From Chromatiales bacterium (GTDB taxonomy: Bacteria > Pseudomonadota > Gammaproteobacteria > CAMYNG01), in NCBI GenBank assembly GCA_026990045.1, contig JALSIK010000004.1:1-7120 (forward strand): 7,120 bases of DNA. The letters run 5' to 3'. Under the pieces are notes generated by a model. It saw only the letters and a list, made by a program, of their open reading frames with translations. It made no database searches and was not told the origin of the DNA. The stretch's first letter is position 1, and every line of letters starts with the position of its first letter. A program made the translations under genes and the position numbers. Shown here one piece after another: positions 1 to 5,226 of this stretch.

Positions 1-79
1 CTATGCCGAGGCGGCGCCGGCCGAGACCAAGGCCGAGTCGGCCGGGGCGGAAGGCGAGGCCGAGGCGGCCTCCGAGTAA
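1..79 (+). CDS. rpsB: 30S ribosomal protein S2, C-terminal tail (partial, 5' end outside window)
   Basis: An open frame enters from the left edge (first whole codon at base 2) and ends at TAA 77-79. It gives 25 residues made almost only of Ala, Glu, Gly and Ser with one Tyr, one Lys and one Thr, ending in EAEAASE. The conserved S2 fold lies upstream and cannot be seen. The assignment rests on position, since rpsB directly precedes tsf in most bacteria. It also rests on the fact that many high-GC proteobacterial S2 proteins end in a disordered Ala/Glu-rich extension. S2 belongs to the small ribosomal subunit. Identity is therefore inferred from synteny and composition, not from a domain match. 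Confidence 0.8.
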   Translation, partial: YAEAAPAETKAESAGAEGEAEAASE

Positions 80-87
80 CGCGGGCC

Positions 88-119
88 GGTGCGCCCTCGA
101 CGGGAGGGGGCGCCGCACC
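88..119 (+). terminator. GC-rich stem-loop between rpsB and tsf (possible partial terminator/attenuator)
   Basis: Bases 88-92 pair with 115-119. Bases 93-98 pair with 106-111 (one G-U pair), leaving a 3-nt bulge at 112-114 and a 7-nt loop at 99-105. The 3' side is followed by a pyrimidine-rich run at 120-129 with six T in ten bases, which resembles a weak intrinsic terminator tail but is not a clean U-tract. It begins 8 nt after the rpsB stop. Attenuation between rpsB and tsf has been proposed in E. coli, so a partial terminator that sets the S2 to EF-Ts ratio is plausible here. The function is inferred; only the pairing is seen. Confidence 0.45.
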
Positions 120-134
120 CTCCTTCTTTAGATT

Positions 135-160
135 ATGGAATCGGACGTTTCCGGTTCCGT
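135..160 (+). other. Second stem-loop in the tsf leader
   Basis: Bases 137-144 (GGAATCGG) pair fully with 151-158 (CCGGTTCC) through one G-U pair, around the 6-nt loop ACGTTT. The stem can extend by a G-U and an A-T pair to 135/160. It stands in the least GC-rich part of the window, 17 nt before the tsf Shine-Dalgarno site. It could be an mRNA-stabilising or processing element, a second attenuator stem (a short T-run follows only at 169-172), or a control point for tsf translation. The sequence does not decide among these. Confidence 0.4.
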
Positions 161-176
161 TCGTCGAATTTTCTGC

Positions 177-181
177 GAGGA
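177..181 (+). promoter_or_regulatory. Ribosome binding site of tsf
   Basis: GAGGA lies 8 nt before the ATG at 190. It fixes that start and is one of the stronger Shine-Dalgarno sites in the window. Confidence 0.75.
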
Positions 182-189
182 CCAGACTC

Positions 190-1071
190 ATGGCAATCAC
201 TGCTTCGATGGTTAAGGAACTCCGCGAGCGTACCGGCGCCGGCATGATGGAATGCAAGAAGGCGCTGGTGGAGACCGGCGGCGATCTCGAAGCCGCCGTG
301 GAGCACCTGCGCAAGTCGGGCCAGGCCAAGGCCGACAAGAAGGCCGGCCGTACCGCGGCCGAGGGCCGCATCGTCGTCCGCCAGGACGACTCGGGCCGAA
401 CGGCGGTGTTGCTGGAGGTCAACTGTGAAACCGATTTCGTGGCCAAGGACGAGAACTTCACCGCCTTCGCCGAGGCGGTGGCGGGCCGTATCCTGGAGGA
501 CCGGCCGGCCGACGTGGATGCCCTGCTGGCGCTGTCCATCGACGACAGCGGCAAGAGCATCGAGGAGGCACGCAAGGAGCTGGTGGCCAAGATCGGCGAA
601 AACATCAGCGTGCGCCGTTTCGCCGTGGCGGAGGCCGATGGACCGTTGGGCCTGTACCTGCACGGCCAGCGCATCGGCGTGGCGGTGGCGCTGGAAGGCG
701 GCGACGAGACCCTGGCCCGCGACCTGGCCATGCACGTGGCCGCCAGCCGGCCCCTGTGCATCTCCGCGGACGAGCTGCCGGCCGAGGTCCTGGACAAGGA
801 GCGCGAGATCTTCACCGCCCAGGCCCAGGACAGCGGCAAGCCCGCCGAGATCATCGAAAAGATGGTGGAGGGCAAGCTCAAGAAGTTCATCAAGGAAGTG
901 ACCCTGCTGGGCCAGCCCTTCGTCAAGGACCCGGACCAGACCGTGGAACAGCTGCTCAAGGGCGCCGGGGCGACGGTGGTGCAGATGGTCCGGCTCGAGG
1001 TGGGCGAGGGCATCGAGAAGAAGCAGGAGAACTTCGCCGACGAGGTGATGGCGCAGGTCAAGGGCGGCTGA
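190..1071 (+). CDS. tsf: Elongation factor Ts
   Basis: EF-Ts is the cytoplasmic guanine-nucleotide exchange factor that releases GDP from EF-Tu during translation elongation. The 293-residue product is slightly longer than the E. coli protein (283). An N-terminal UBA-like domain (about 1-55) carries the family signature ELRERTGAGMMECKKAL at residues 10-26. The core follows with VNCETDFVAKDENF at 77-90, where the TDFV motif (81-84) supplies the Asp and Phe that disturb the Mg2+ site of EF-Tu. Further conserved blocks are KIGENISVRR (134-143), HGQRIGVAVA (158-167), AMHVAASRP (180-188), GQPFVKDP (241-248) and EVGEGIEKK (270-278). Some extra residues around 100-125 account for the greater length. 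The ATG at 190 matches the usual family N-terminus (MAITASMVKEL) and has a good ribosome binding site. It lies 110 nt after rpsB and 15 nt before pyrH. Confidence 0.98.
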   Translation: MAITASMVKELRERTGAGMMECKKALVETGGDLEAAVEHLRKSGQAKADKKAGRTAAEGRIVVRQDDSGRTAVLLEVNCETDFVAKDENFTAFAEAVAGRILEDRPADVDALLALSIDDSGKSIEEARKELVAKIGENISVRRFAVAEADGPLGLYLHGQRIGVAVALEGGDETLARDLAMHVAASRPLCISADELPAEVLDKEREIFTAQAQDSGKPAEIIEKMVEGKLKKFIKEVTLLGQPFVKDPDQTVEQLLKGAGATVVQMVRLEVGEGIEKKQENFADEVMAQVKGG

Positions 1072-1076
1072 GGCGC

Positions 1077-1080
1077 GGAG
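1077..1080 (+). promoter_or_regulatory. Ribosome binding site of pyrH
   Basis: GGAG lies 6 nt before the pyrH ATG, inside the 15-nt gap after the tsf stop. It supports independent initiation at 1087. Confidence 0.6.
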
Positions 1081-1086
1081 CGGGCC

Positions 1087-1803
1087 ATGGCGCGTTACCG
1101 CCGCATCCTGCTCAAGCTGTCCGGGGAGGCCCTCATGGGGGGGCAGGCCTTCGGCATCGACCCGGAGGTGCTGCAGTACATCGGGGCGGAGCTGGAGCCG
1201 GTGGTCCAGGCCGGGGTCCAGGTGGGGCTGGTGATCGGCGGCGGCAACATCTTCCGCGGCATCAGCCTGGCCGCCGGCGGGATGAACCGTGCCGCCGGGG
1301 ACGACATGGGCATGCTGGCCACGGTGATCAACGCCCTGGCCCTGCAGGAGGCCCTGGAACGGCGCGGCCTGGCGGTGCGCGTCATGTCGGCCCTGGCGGT
1401 GGCCGGGGTGTGCGAACCCTATTCCCGGCGGGAGGCGGTGGCCCACCTGGAACAGGGGCGGATCGTGATCTTCGCCGCCGGAACCGGTAACCCCTTTTTC
1501 ACCACCGATACCGCCGCCACCCTGCGCGGCATCGAGGTGGGTGCCGAGCTGGTGCTCAAGGGGACCAAGGTGGACGGGGTGTACTCCGCCGACCCGGTGC
1601 AGGACCCTGAAGCCGTCAGGTATGATCGGTTGACCTACGACGAGGTGATCGAGCGGCGGCTGGCGGTGATGGACACCACGGCCATCGTCATGTGCCGGGA
1701 TCACGGCATGCCCCTGCGGGTGTTCGACATGAACCACCAGGGTGCGCTGCTGGACATCGTCAACGGCATCGAGCATGGGACTCTGGTTACGGAGGCCCGG
1801 TAG
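1087..1803 (+). CDS. pyrH: UMP kinase
   Basis: PyrH phosphorylates UMP to UDP with ATP. It is a hexameric cytoplasmic enzyme of the amino-acid-kinase fold, distinct from eukaryotic UMP/CMP kinases, and is usually activated by GTP and inhibited by UTP. The 238-residue length is normal. Seen motifs are the N-terminal phosphate-binding KLSGEAL (10-16), the glycine-rich GGGNIFRG (51-58), DDMGMLATVINALAL (72-86) and AGTGNPFFTTDTAATLRGIE (131-150). KGTKVDGVYSADP (158-170) then forms part of the nucleotide site, and HGTLVT closes the C-terminus. The ATG at 1087 is preceded by GGAG and gives the expected short N-terminus before the first strand (YRRILLKLSGE). It sits in the common tsf-pyrH-frr arrangement. 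Nothing is missing or odd. Confidence 0.98.
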   Translation: MARYRRILLKLSGEALMGGQAFGIDPEVLQYIGAELEPVVQAGVQVGLVIGGGNIFRGISLAAGGMNRAAGDDMGMLATVINALALQEALERRGLAVRVMSALAVAGVCEPYSRREAVAHLEQGRIVIFAAGTGNPFFTTDTAATLRGIEVGAELVLKGTKVDGVYSADPVQDPEAVRYDRLTYDEVIERRLAVMDTTAIVMCRDHGMPLRVFDMNHQGALLDIVNGIEHGTLVTEAR

Positions 1804-1808
1804 GGGGA
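1803..1808 (+). promoter_or_regulatory. Ribosome binding site of frr
   Basis: A purine run GGGGGA overlaps the last base of the pyrH stop codon and lies 9 nt before the ATG at 1818. It supports that ATG over the in-frame ATG at 1692 inside pyrH. Confidence 0.6.
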
Positions 1809-1817
1809 GACAGGGCG

Positions 1818-2375
1818 ATGATAGAAGACCTCAAGAAGGACGCCGCGACCCGCATGAAGAAGAGCGTGGAATCGCTGCGCTCGGAGCTGACCAAGCTGCG
1901 CACCGGGCGGGCTCACACCAGCCTGCTGGATCACATCACCGTGGAGTACTACGGCTCGCAGGTACCGCTGAACCAGGTGGCCAACGTCAACGTGGCCGAT
2001 CCGCGCACGCTGTCGGTGACGCCGTGGGAGAAACAGATGGTCCCGGTGGTGGAGAAGGCCATCGCCAGCTCGGACCTCGGGCTCAACCCGGTCACCGCGG
2101 GCAACGTCATCCGCGTGCCGCTGCCGCCGCTGACCGAGGAGCGCCGCAAGGACATGATCCGCATCGTGCGCCAGGAAGGCGAGGGCGCGCGGGTGGCCAT
2201 CCGCAACATCCGGCGTGATGTCATCGGCGACCTCAAGGCCCTGCTCAAGGAGAAGGAGATCACCGAGGACGAGGAACGCCGGGCCGAGGAGGAGATCCAG
2301 AAGATCACGGACAAGTACATCGCGGAGGTGGACGAGCTGCTCAAGGCCAAGGAAAAGGATCTCATGGAAATCTGA
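1818..2375 (+). CDS. frr: Ribosome recycling factor
   Basis: RRF acts with EF-G to split the post-termination ribosome and free mRNA and tRNA. The product is 185 residues, the same length as E. coli RRF. Domain I is a three-helix bundle (about 1-30 and 105-185) and domain II is a small beta domain (about 31-104). Conserved blocks are KLRTGRAHTSLLDHI (26-40), VEYYGSQVPLNQVANV (42-57), the AIASSDLGLNP region (81-91) and RVPLPPLTEERRKDM (99-113). ARVAIRNIRRD (124-134) follows and includes Arg132, equivalent to the functionally important Arg132 of E. coli. The frame is open from 1692 within pyrH, but only the ATG at 1818 gives the canonical MIEDLKKDA N-terminus and has a ribosome binding site. 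The gap to pyrH is 14 nt. Confidence 0.98.
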   Translation: MIEDLKKDAATRMKKSVESLRSELTKLRTGRAHTSLLDHITVEYYGSQVPLNQVANVNVADPRTLSVTPWEKQMVPVVEKAIASSDLGLNPVTAGNVIRVPLPPLTEERRKDMIRIVRQEGEGARVAIRNIRRDVIGDLKALLKEKEITEDEERRAEEEIQKITDKYIAEVDELLKAKEKDLMEI

Positions 2376-2442
2376 GCGGGCGGCCGCGGCACGGTACCGC
2401 ATCACCTGCCCGGGTCCATCCATTCAACAGCGCGCCCGAGTC
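2376..2442 (+). other. frr-uppS spacer, the only gap in the downstream gene string
   Basis: These 67 nt separate the translation genes from the envelope genes. They contain short palindromes (GCGGCCGC at 2380-2387, CGGTACCG at 2392-2399, CCCGGG at 2410-2415) and a possible long-range pairing of CGGGCG (2377-2382) with CGCCCG (2433-2438). There is no T-run, so a terminator is unlikely. I find no convincing -35/-10 pair. A minor promoter or RNA structure affecting uppS initiation cannot be excluded. Confidence 0.4.
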
Positions 2443-3210
2443 ATGAACGCACATCACCAACCAGAAGGGATGCTGACCCCCGGCGGGGTGCCGCGCCATG
2501 TCGCCATCATCATGGACGGTAACGGGCGCTGGGCGCAGCGGCGGCACATGCCCCGTTACGCCGGCCATCGTGCCGGCGTGGGCGCGGTGCGCCGGACGGT
2601 GGAGGCCTGCGGCCGCAAGGGGGTGCAGGTGTTGACCCTGTTCGCCTTTTCCAGCGAGAACTGGCGCCGGCCGCGCAAGGAGGTGGGGACCCTGATGGAT
2701 CTCTTCCTCAATGCACTGGGCAGTGAGGCGGAGAAGCTCCATCGCAACAACGTCCGGCTGGAAGTCATCGGTGATCGCACGGCCTTTGCAGACGCGTTGC
2801 AGGACAAGATCACCGAGGTGGAGTCGCTGACGGCCGGCAACACCGGCCTGCACCTGGTCATCGCGGCCAATTACGGCGGGCGCTGGGACATCACCCAGGC
2901 GGCCCGGCGGCTGGCGGAGAAGGTGGCTGCCGGGGTGCTGGCGCCGGACGCCATCGATGAAAAGGCGTTGCAAGGGGAGCTGTGCCTGGGCCGGTTGCCG
3001 GAACCGGACCTGTTCATCCGCACCGGCGGGGAGCAGCGGATCAGCAATTTCCTGCTGTGGCAGCTGGCGTACACCGAGCTCTATTTCACCGAGGTCCTGT
3101 GGCCGGACTTCGACGAGGCCGGGCTGGAGGCCGCTTTCGCCGCCTACCGGCGCAGGCAGCGCCGGTTTGGTTGCACGGGGGAACAGGTGGAGCGCCTGCG
3201 CAATGCTTAG
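2443..3210 (+). CDS. uppS: (2E,6E)-farnesyl-diphosphate-specific undecaprenyl diphosphate synthase (cis-prenyltransferase)
   Basis: UppS adds eight isopentenyl units in cis to farnesyl diphosphate, making the C55 carrier lipid for peptidoglycan, O-antigen and other wall polymers. It is cytoplasmic and membrane-associated. The 255-residue product has the signature HVAIIMDGNGRWA (19-31) with catalytic Asp25, then GHRAG (41-45), FAFSSENWRRP (67-77) and LTAGNTGLHLVIAANYGGRWD (129-149). The IPP/Mg site follows as RTGGEQRISNFLLWQ (193-207), with Arg193, Glu197, Arg199 and Ser201 each one position below the E. coli residues. VLWPDFDE (218-225) closes the core. The ATG at 2443 puts the catalytic Asp at the usual distance from the N-terminus, although its Shine-Dalgarno is poor (CCGAG). 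The in-frame ATG at 2470 is a less likely alternative because its purine run is too close. The gene overlaps cdsA by 8 nt. Confidence 0.97.
   Translation: MNAHHQPEGMLTPGGVPRHVAIIMDGNGRWAQRRHMPRYAGHRAGVGAVRRTVEACGRKGVQVLTLFAFSSENWRRPRKEVGTLMDLFLNALGSEAEKLHRNNVRLEVIGDRTAFADALQDKITEVESLTAGNTGLHLVIAANYGGRWDITQAARRLAEKVAAGVLAPDAIDEKALQGELCLGRLPEPDLFIRTGGEQRISNFLLWQLAYTELYFTEVLWPDFDEAGLEAAFAAYRRRQRRFGCTGEQVERLRNA
3189..3192 (+). promoter_or_regulatory. Ribosome binding site of cdsA, inside uppS
   Basis: GGAG within the last codons of uppS lies 10 nt before the ATG at 3203. It selects that start over earlier in-frame ATGs that would run inside uppS. Confidence 0.55.
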
Positions 3211-4033
3211 GCAGCGCATCCTCACCGCCCTGGTGCTGCTGCCGCTGGTCATCGGGATCATCTTCTCCCCACCCGCCGTCTTCGCCGCCGCCGTCGCCGC
3301 CGCCCTGCTGGTCGGGGCCTGGGAGTGGGCCCGCATGGCGGGTCTGGCCGGGGCGGTGGTCCGCGCCGCCTACCTCCTGCTGGCGGCCCTGGTGCTGGCC
3401 TTCCTGTGGTGGGCCTGGTGGCGGGGGGCGGACGCCCTTCTGTACGGGTTTCTCATCGGCGCCAGCGGATGGTGGCTGGGCAACGGGCTGTGGCTGGCCT
3501 GGCTGGAACACCGGGCGCATCTGCCGCCCGCCCACCGCCTGCGTGACGCCGGTGGCGGCCTGCTGATGGTGGGGGCGCCGTACGCCGCCCTGCTCGTCTT
3601 GCACCAGGGGGAACGATTGGGACCGGCCTGGGTCCTGTTTCTCATGCTCCTGCTGTGGACCGCGGACACTGCCGCCTATTTCACCGGCCGCGCCCTGGGG
3701 CGGCACCGGCTGGCGCTGCACATCAGCCCGGGCAAGACCTGGGAGGGCGTCGCCGGCGGGCTGGCCGGCAGCGCCCTGGCCGGGTGGCTGGGCGCGGTGT
3801 GGTTCGGCCTGGCGGGGTCGCAGCGGGGATGGTTCATCGCCGTGTGCCTGGTCACCGCGGCCTGGTCCGTGGTGGGGGACCTGTACGAGAGCCGGATCAA
3901 GCGCACCGCCGGGATGAAGGACAGCGGCCGCCTGTTGCCGGGCCACGGTGGACTGATGGATCGTATCGACAGTCTCACCGCCGCCGCACCGGCCTTCGTC
4001 ACCGGCCTGTGGTTCATGGGGCGGGTGGCATGA
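3203..4033 (+). CDS. cdsA: Phosphatidate cytidylyltransferase (CDP-diglyceride synthase)
   Basis: CdsA is an inner-membrane enzyme that converts phosphatidic acid and CTP to CDP-diacylglycerol, the precursor of phosphatidylethanolamine, phosphatidylglycerol and cardiolipin. The 276-residue protein is strongly hydrophobic. By eye it has about eight membrane segments, roughly at 8-21, 25-48, 53-71, 78-103, 118-136, 142-161, 185-204 and 257-272, with a possible further one at 209-226. The complete cytidylyltransferase signature lies at 230-256: SRIKR, then KDSG, then PGHGG and MDRID. It fits the PROSITE-type pattern at every position, including the metal-binding Asp residues. Upstream are WTADTAAYFTGRALG (152-166) and SPGKTWEG (175-182), both typical of the family. 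The frame is open from 2957 inside uppS, but the ATG at 3203 gives the expected N-terminus. It overlaps uppS by 8 nt and dxr by 4 nt (ATGA). Confidence 0.97.
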   Translation: MLRQRILTALVLLPLVIGIIFSPPAVFAAAVAAALLVGAWEWARMAGLAGAVVRAAYLLLAALVLAFLWWAWWRGADALLYGFLIGASGWWLGNGLWLAWLEHRAHLPPAHRLRDAGGGLLMVGAPYAALLVLHQGERLGPAWVLFLMLLLWTADTAAYFTGRALGRHRLALHISPGKTWEGVAGGLAGSALAGWLGAVWFGLAGSQRGWFIAVCLVTAAWSVVGDLYESRIKRTAGMKDSGRLLPGHGGLMDRIDSLTAAAPAFVTGLWFMGRVA

Positions 4034-5226
4034 AAGGGCTCACGGTCCTGGGCGCCACGGGCTCCATCGGCCTCAACACCCTGGACGTGGTGGCCCGGCA
4101 TCCCGACCGCTTCCACGTGGTGGCGCTCACCGCCAACACGCAATGGGAGCGGCTGCTGGAACAGTGCCGCCGCTTCCGGCCCGAGCTGGCGGTGCTGCGC
4201 GAACCCGGTGGTGCCGCCCGGCTGGAGGAGGCCCTGCGCCGGGAGGGCCTCCCGACCCGGGTCGCCGCGGGCGAGGCCGGGCTGCTGGAGGCCGCCGCCC
4301 ATCCCGAGGCCCATTACGTCATGGCCGCCATCGTGGGCGGGGCGGGGCTGCCGGCGACCCTGGCCGCGGCCCGGGCCGGCAAGCGGGTCCTGCTGGCCAA
4401 CAAGGAAGCGCTGGTGATGGCCGGCGCCCTGTTCATGGACACGGTGGGCGAGGGCGGCGCCGAGCTGCTGCCGGTGGACAGCGAGCACAACGCCATTTTC
4501 CAGTGCATGCCCGAGGGTTTCCGCGCCGGTGAGCGCCCTGCAGGGGTGGAGCGGGTGTTGCTGACCGCCTCGGGCGGGCCGTTCCGGACCCTGTCCCCCG
4601 AAGCCATGGCGCGGGTGACGCCGGACCAGGCCTGTGCCCATCCCAACTGGGACATGGGGCGCAAGATCTCCGTGGACTCGGCCACCATGATGAACAAGGG
4701 ACTGGAGATCATCGAGGCCCGGTGGCTGTTCGGGCTGTCGCTGGAGCAGGTGCAGGTGGTGGTGCACCCGCAGAGCGTGGTCCATTCCCTGGTGCAGTAC
4801 ACCGACGGCTCGGTGCTGGCCCAGCTGGGCCGGCCGGACATGCGCACCCCCATCACCCATGCCCTGGCCTGGCCGGAGCGCATGCCTTCGGGCGTGGCCC
4901 CGCTGGACCTGTTTCGGGTGGGGCGCCTGGAGTTCGAGCCGCCCGACCCGGAACGATTCCCGTGCCTGCGCCTGGCGGTGGAGGCCGCGCACCGGGGCGG
5001 CAATGCCACCATTGCCCTCAATGCGGCCAACGAGGTGGCGGTGGCGGCGTTCCTGGACGGCCGCATCACGTTTCCGGCCATTGCCGCCATCATCGAGGCG
5101 GTCACGGCGCAGGCGCCGGCCGGTGACCCCCGCACCCTGGACGAGATCCTGGCGGCCGATGCCCGGGCCCGGGGCGAGGCCGCGGCCCGGGTGGCGAGTA
5201 CGGCGGAGCGACGCAACCATGCTTGA
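4030..5226 (+). CDS. dxr: 1-deoxy-D-xylulose 5-phosphate reductoisomerase
   Basis: Dxr (IspC) rearranges and reduces DXP to 2-C-methyl-D-erythritol 4-phosphate with NADPH and a divalent metal. This is the first committed step of the MEP isoprenoid pathway and the target of fosmidomycin. The 398-residue length equals that of E. coli Dxr. The NADPH-binding loop is GATGSIGLNTLDVV (8-21), with GATGSIG in place of the commoner GSTGSIG. LLANKEALVMAG (121-132) follows. Metal ligands are Asp150 and Glu152 in VDSEHNAIFQ (149-158) and Glu226 in MMNKGLEIIEA (220-230). The substrate site includes ASGGPFR (180-186) and the flexible loop AHPNWDMGRKISVDSATM (203-220). The C-terminal domain contains NAANEVAVAAFL (331-342). 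The ATG at 4030 overlaps the cdsA stop and gives the Rossmann strand at once (MKGLTVLGATG). The longer upstream frame is only cdsA read in another phase. It overlaps rseP by 8 nt. Confidence 0.98.
   Translation: MKGLTVLGATGSIGLNTLDVVARHPDRFHVVALTANTQWERLLEQCRRFRPELAVLREPGGAARLEEALRREGLPTRVAAGEAGLLEAAAHPEAHYVMAAIVGGAGLPATLAAARAGKRVLLANKEALVMAGALFMDTVGEGGAELLPVDSEHNAIFQCMPEGFRAGERPAGVERVLLTASGGPFRTLSPEAMARVTPDQACAHPNWDMGRKISVDSATMMNKGLEIIEARWLFGLSLEQVQVVVHPQSVVHSLVQYTDGSVLAQLGRPDMRTPITHALAWPERMPSGVAPLDLFRVGRLEFEPPDPERFPCLRLAVEAAHRGGNATIALNAANEVAVAAFLDGRITFPAIAAIIEAVTAQAPAGDPRTLDEILAADARARGEAAARVASTAERRNHA
5205..5208 (+). promoter_or_regulatory. Ribosome binding site of rseP, inside dxr
   Basis: GGAG lies 10 nt before the ATG at 5219, the same sequence and spacing as for cdsA. 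It supports translation of rseP by ribosomes ending dxr. Confidence 0.55.

Noticed and set aside
120..172. A possible sigma-70 promoter for tsf in the AT-richer patch (for example GATTAT at 131-136)
   Set aside because: No acceptable -35 element lies 16-18 nt upstream of any -10-like hexamer, so the patch fits the hairpin and leader better than a promoter.
133..1776. A 547-codon open frame on the minus strand across tsf and pyrH, and further long minus-strand frames across frr-uppS, cdsA and dxr
   Set aside because: The predicted proteins are His-, Gly-, Leu- and Gln-rich with no recognisable domain, and they mirror codon bias of the real genes on the other strand. In DNA this GC-rich, stop codons are rare in antisense frames, so long shadow frames are expected.
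2380..2415. Short palindromes (GCGGCCGC, CGGTACCG, CCCGGG) in the frr-uppS spacer as protein-binding operators
   Set aside because: Short perfect palindromes are frequent in GC-rich DNA. These three differ in sequence and have no shared spacing or repeat to suggest an operator.
2215..2442. An upstream extension of uppS overlapping frr
   Set aside because: The added residues are Arg/Ser-rich shadow translation of frr. Starting at 2443 places the catalytic Asp at the family position.
3655..4029. An N-terminal extension of dxr by 125 residues from an ATG within cdsA
   Set aside because: The extension is cdsA read in another phase, Arg/Gly/Pro-rich and unlike any Dxr. The ATG at 4030 gives the exact family length and N-terminus.
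4859..5218. An extended rseP frame beginning inside dxr
   Set aside because: The extra residues are shadow translation of dxr. The start at 5219 puts HExxH at residues 22-26, as in E. coli RseP.
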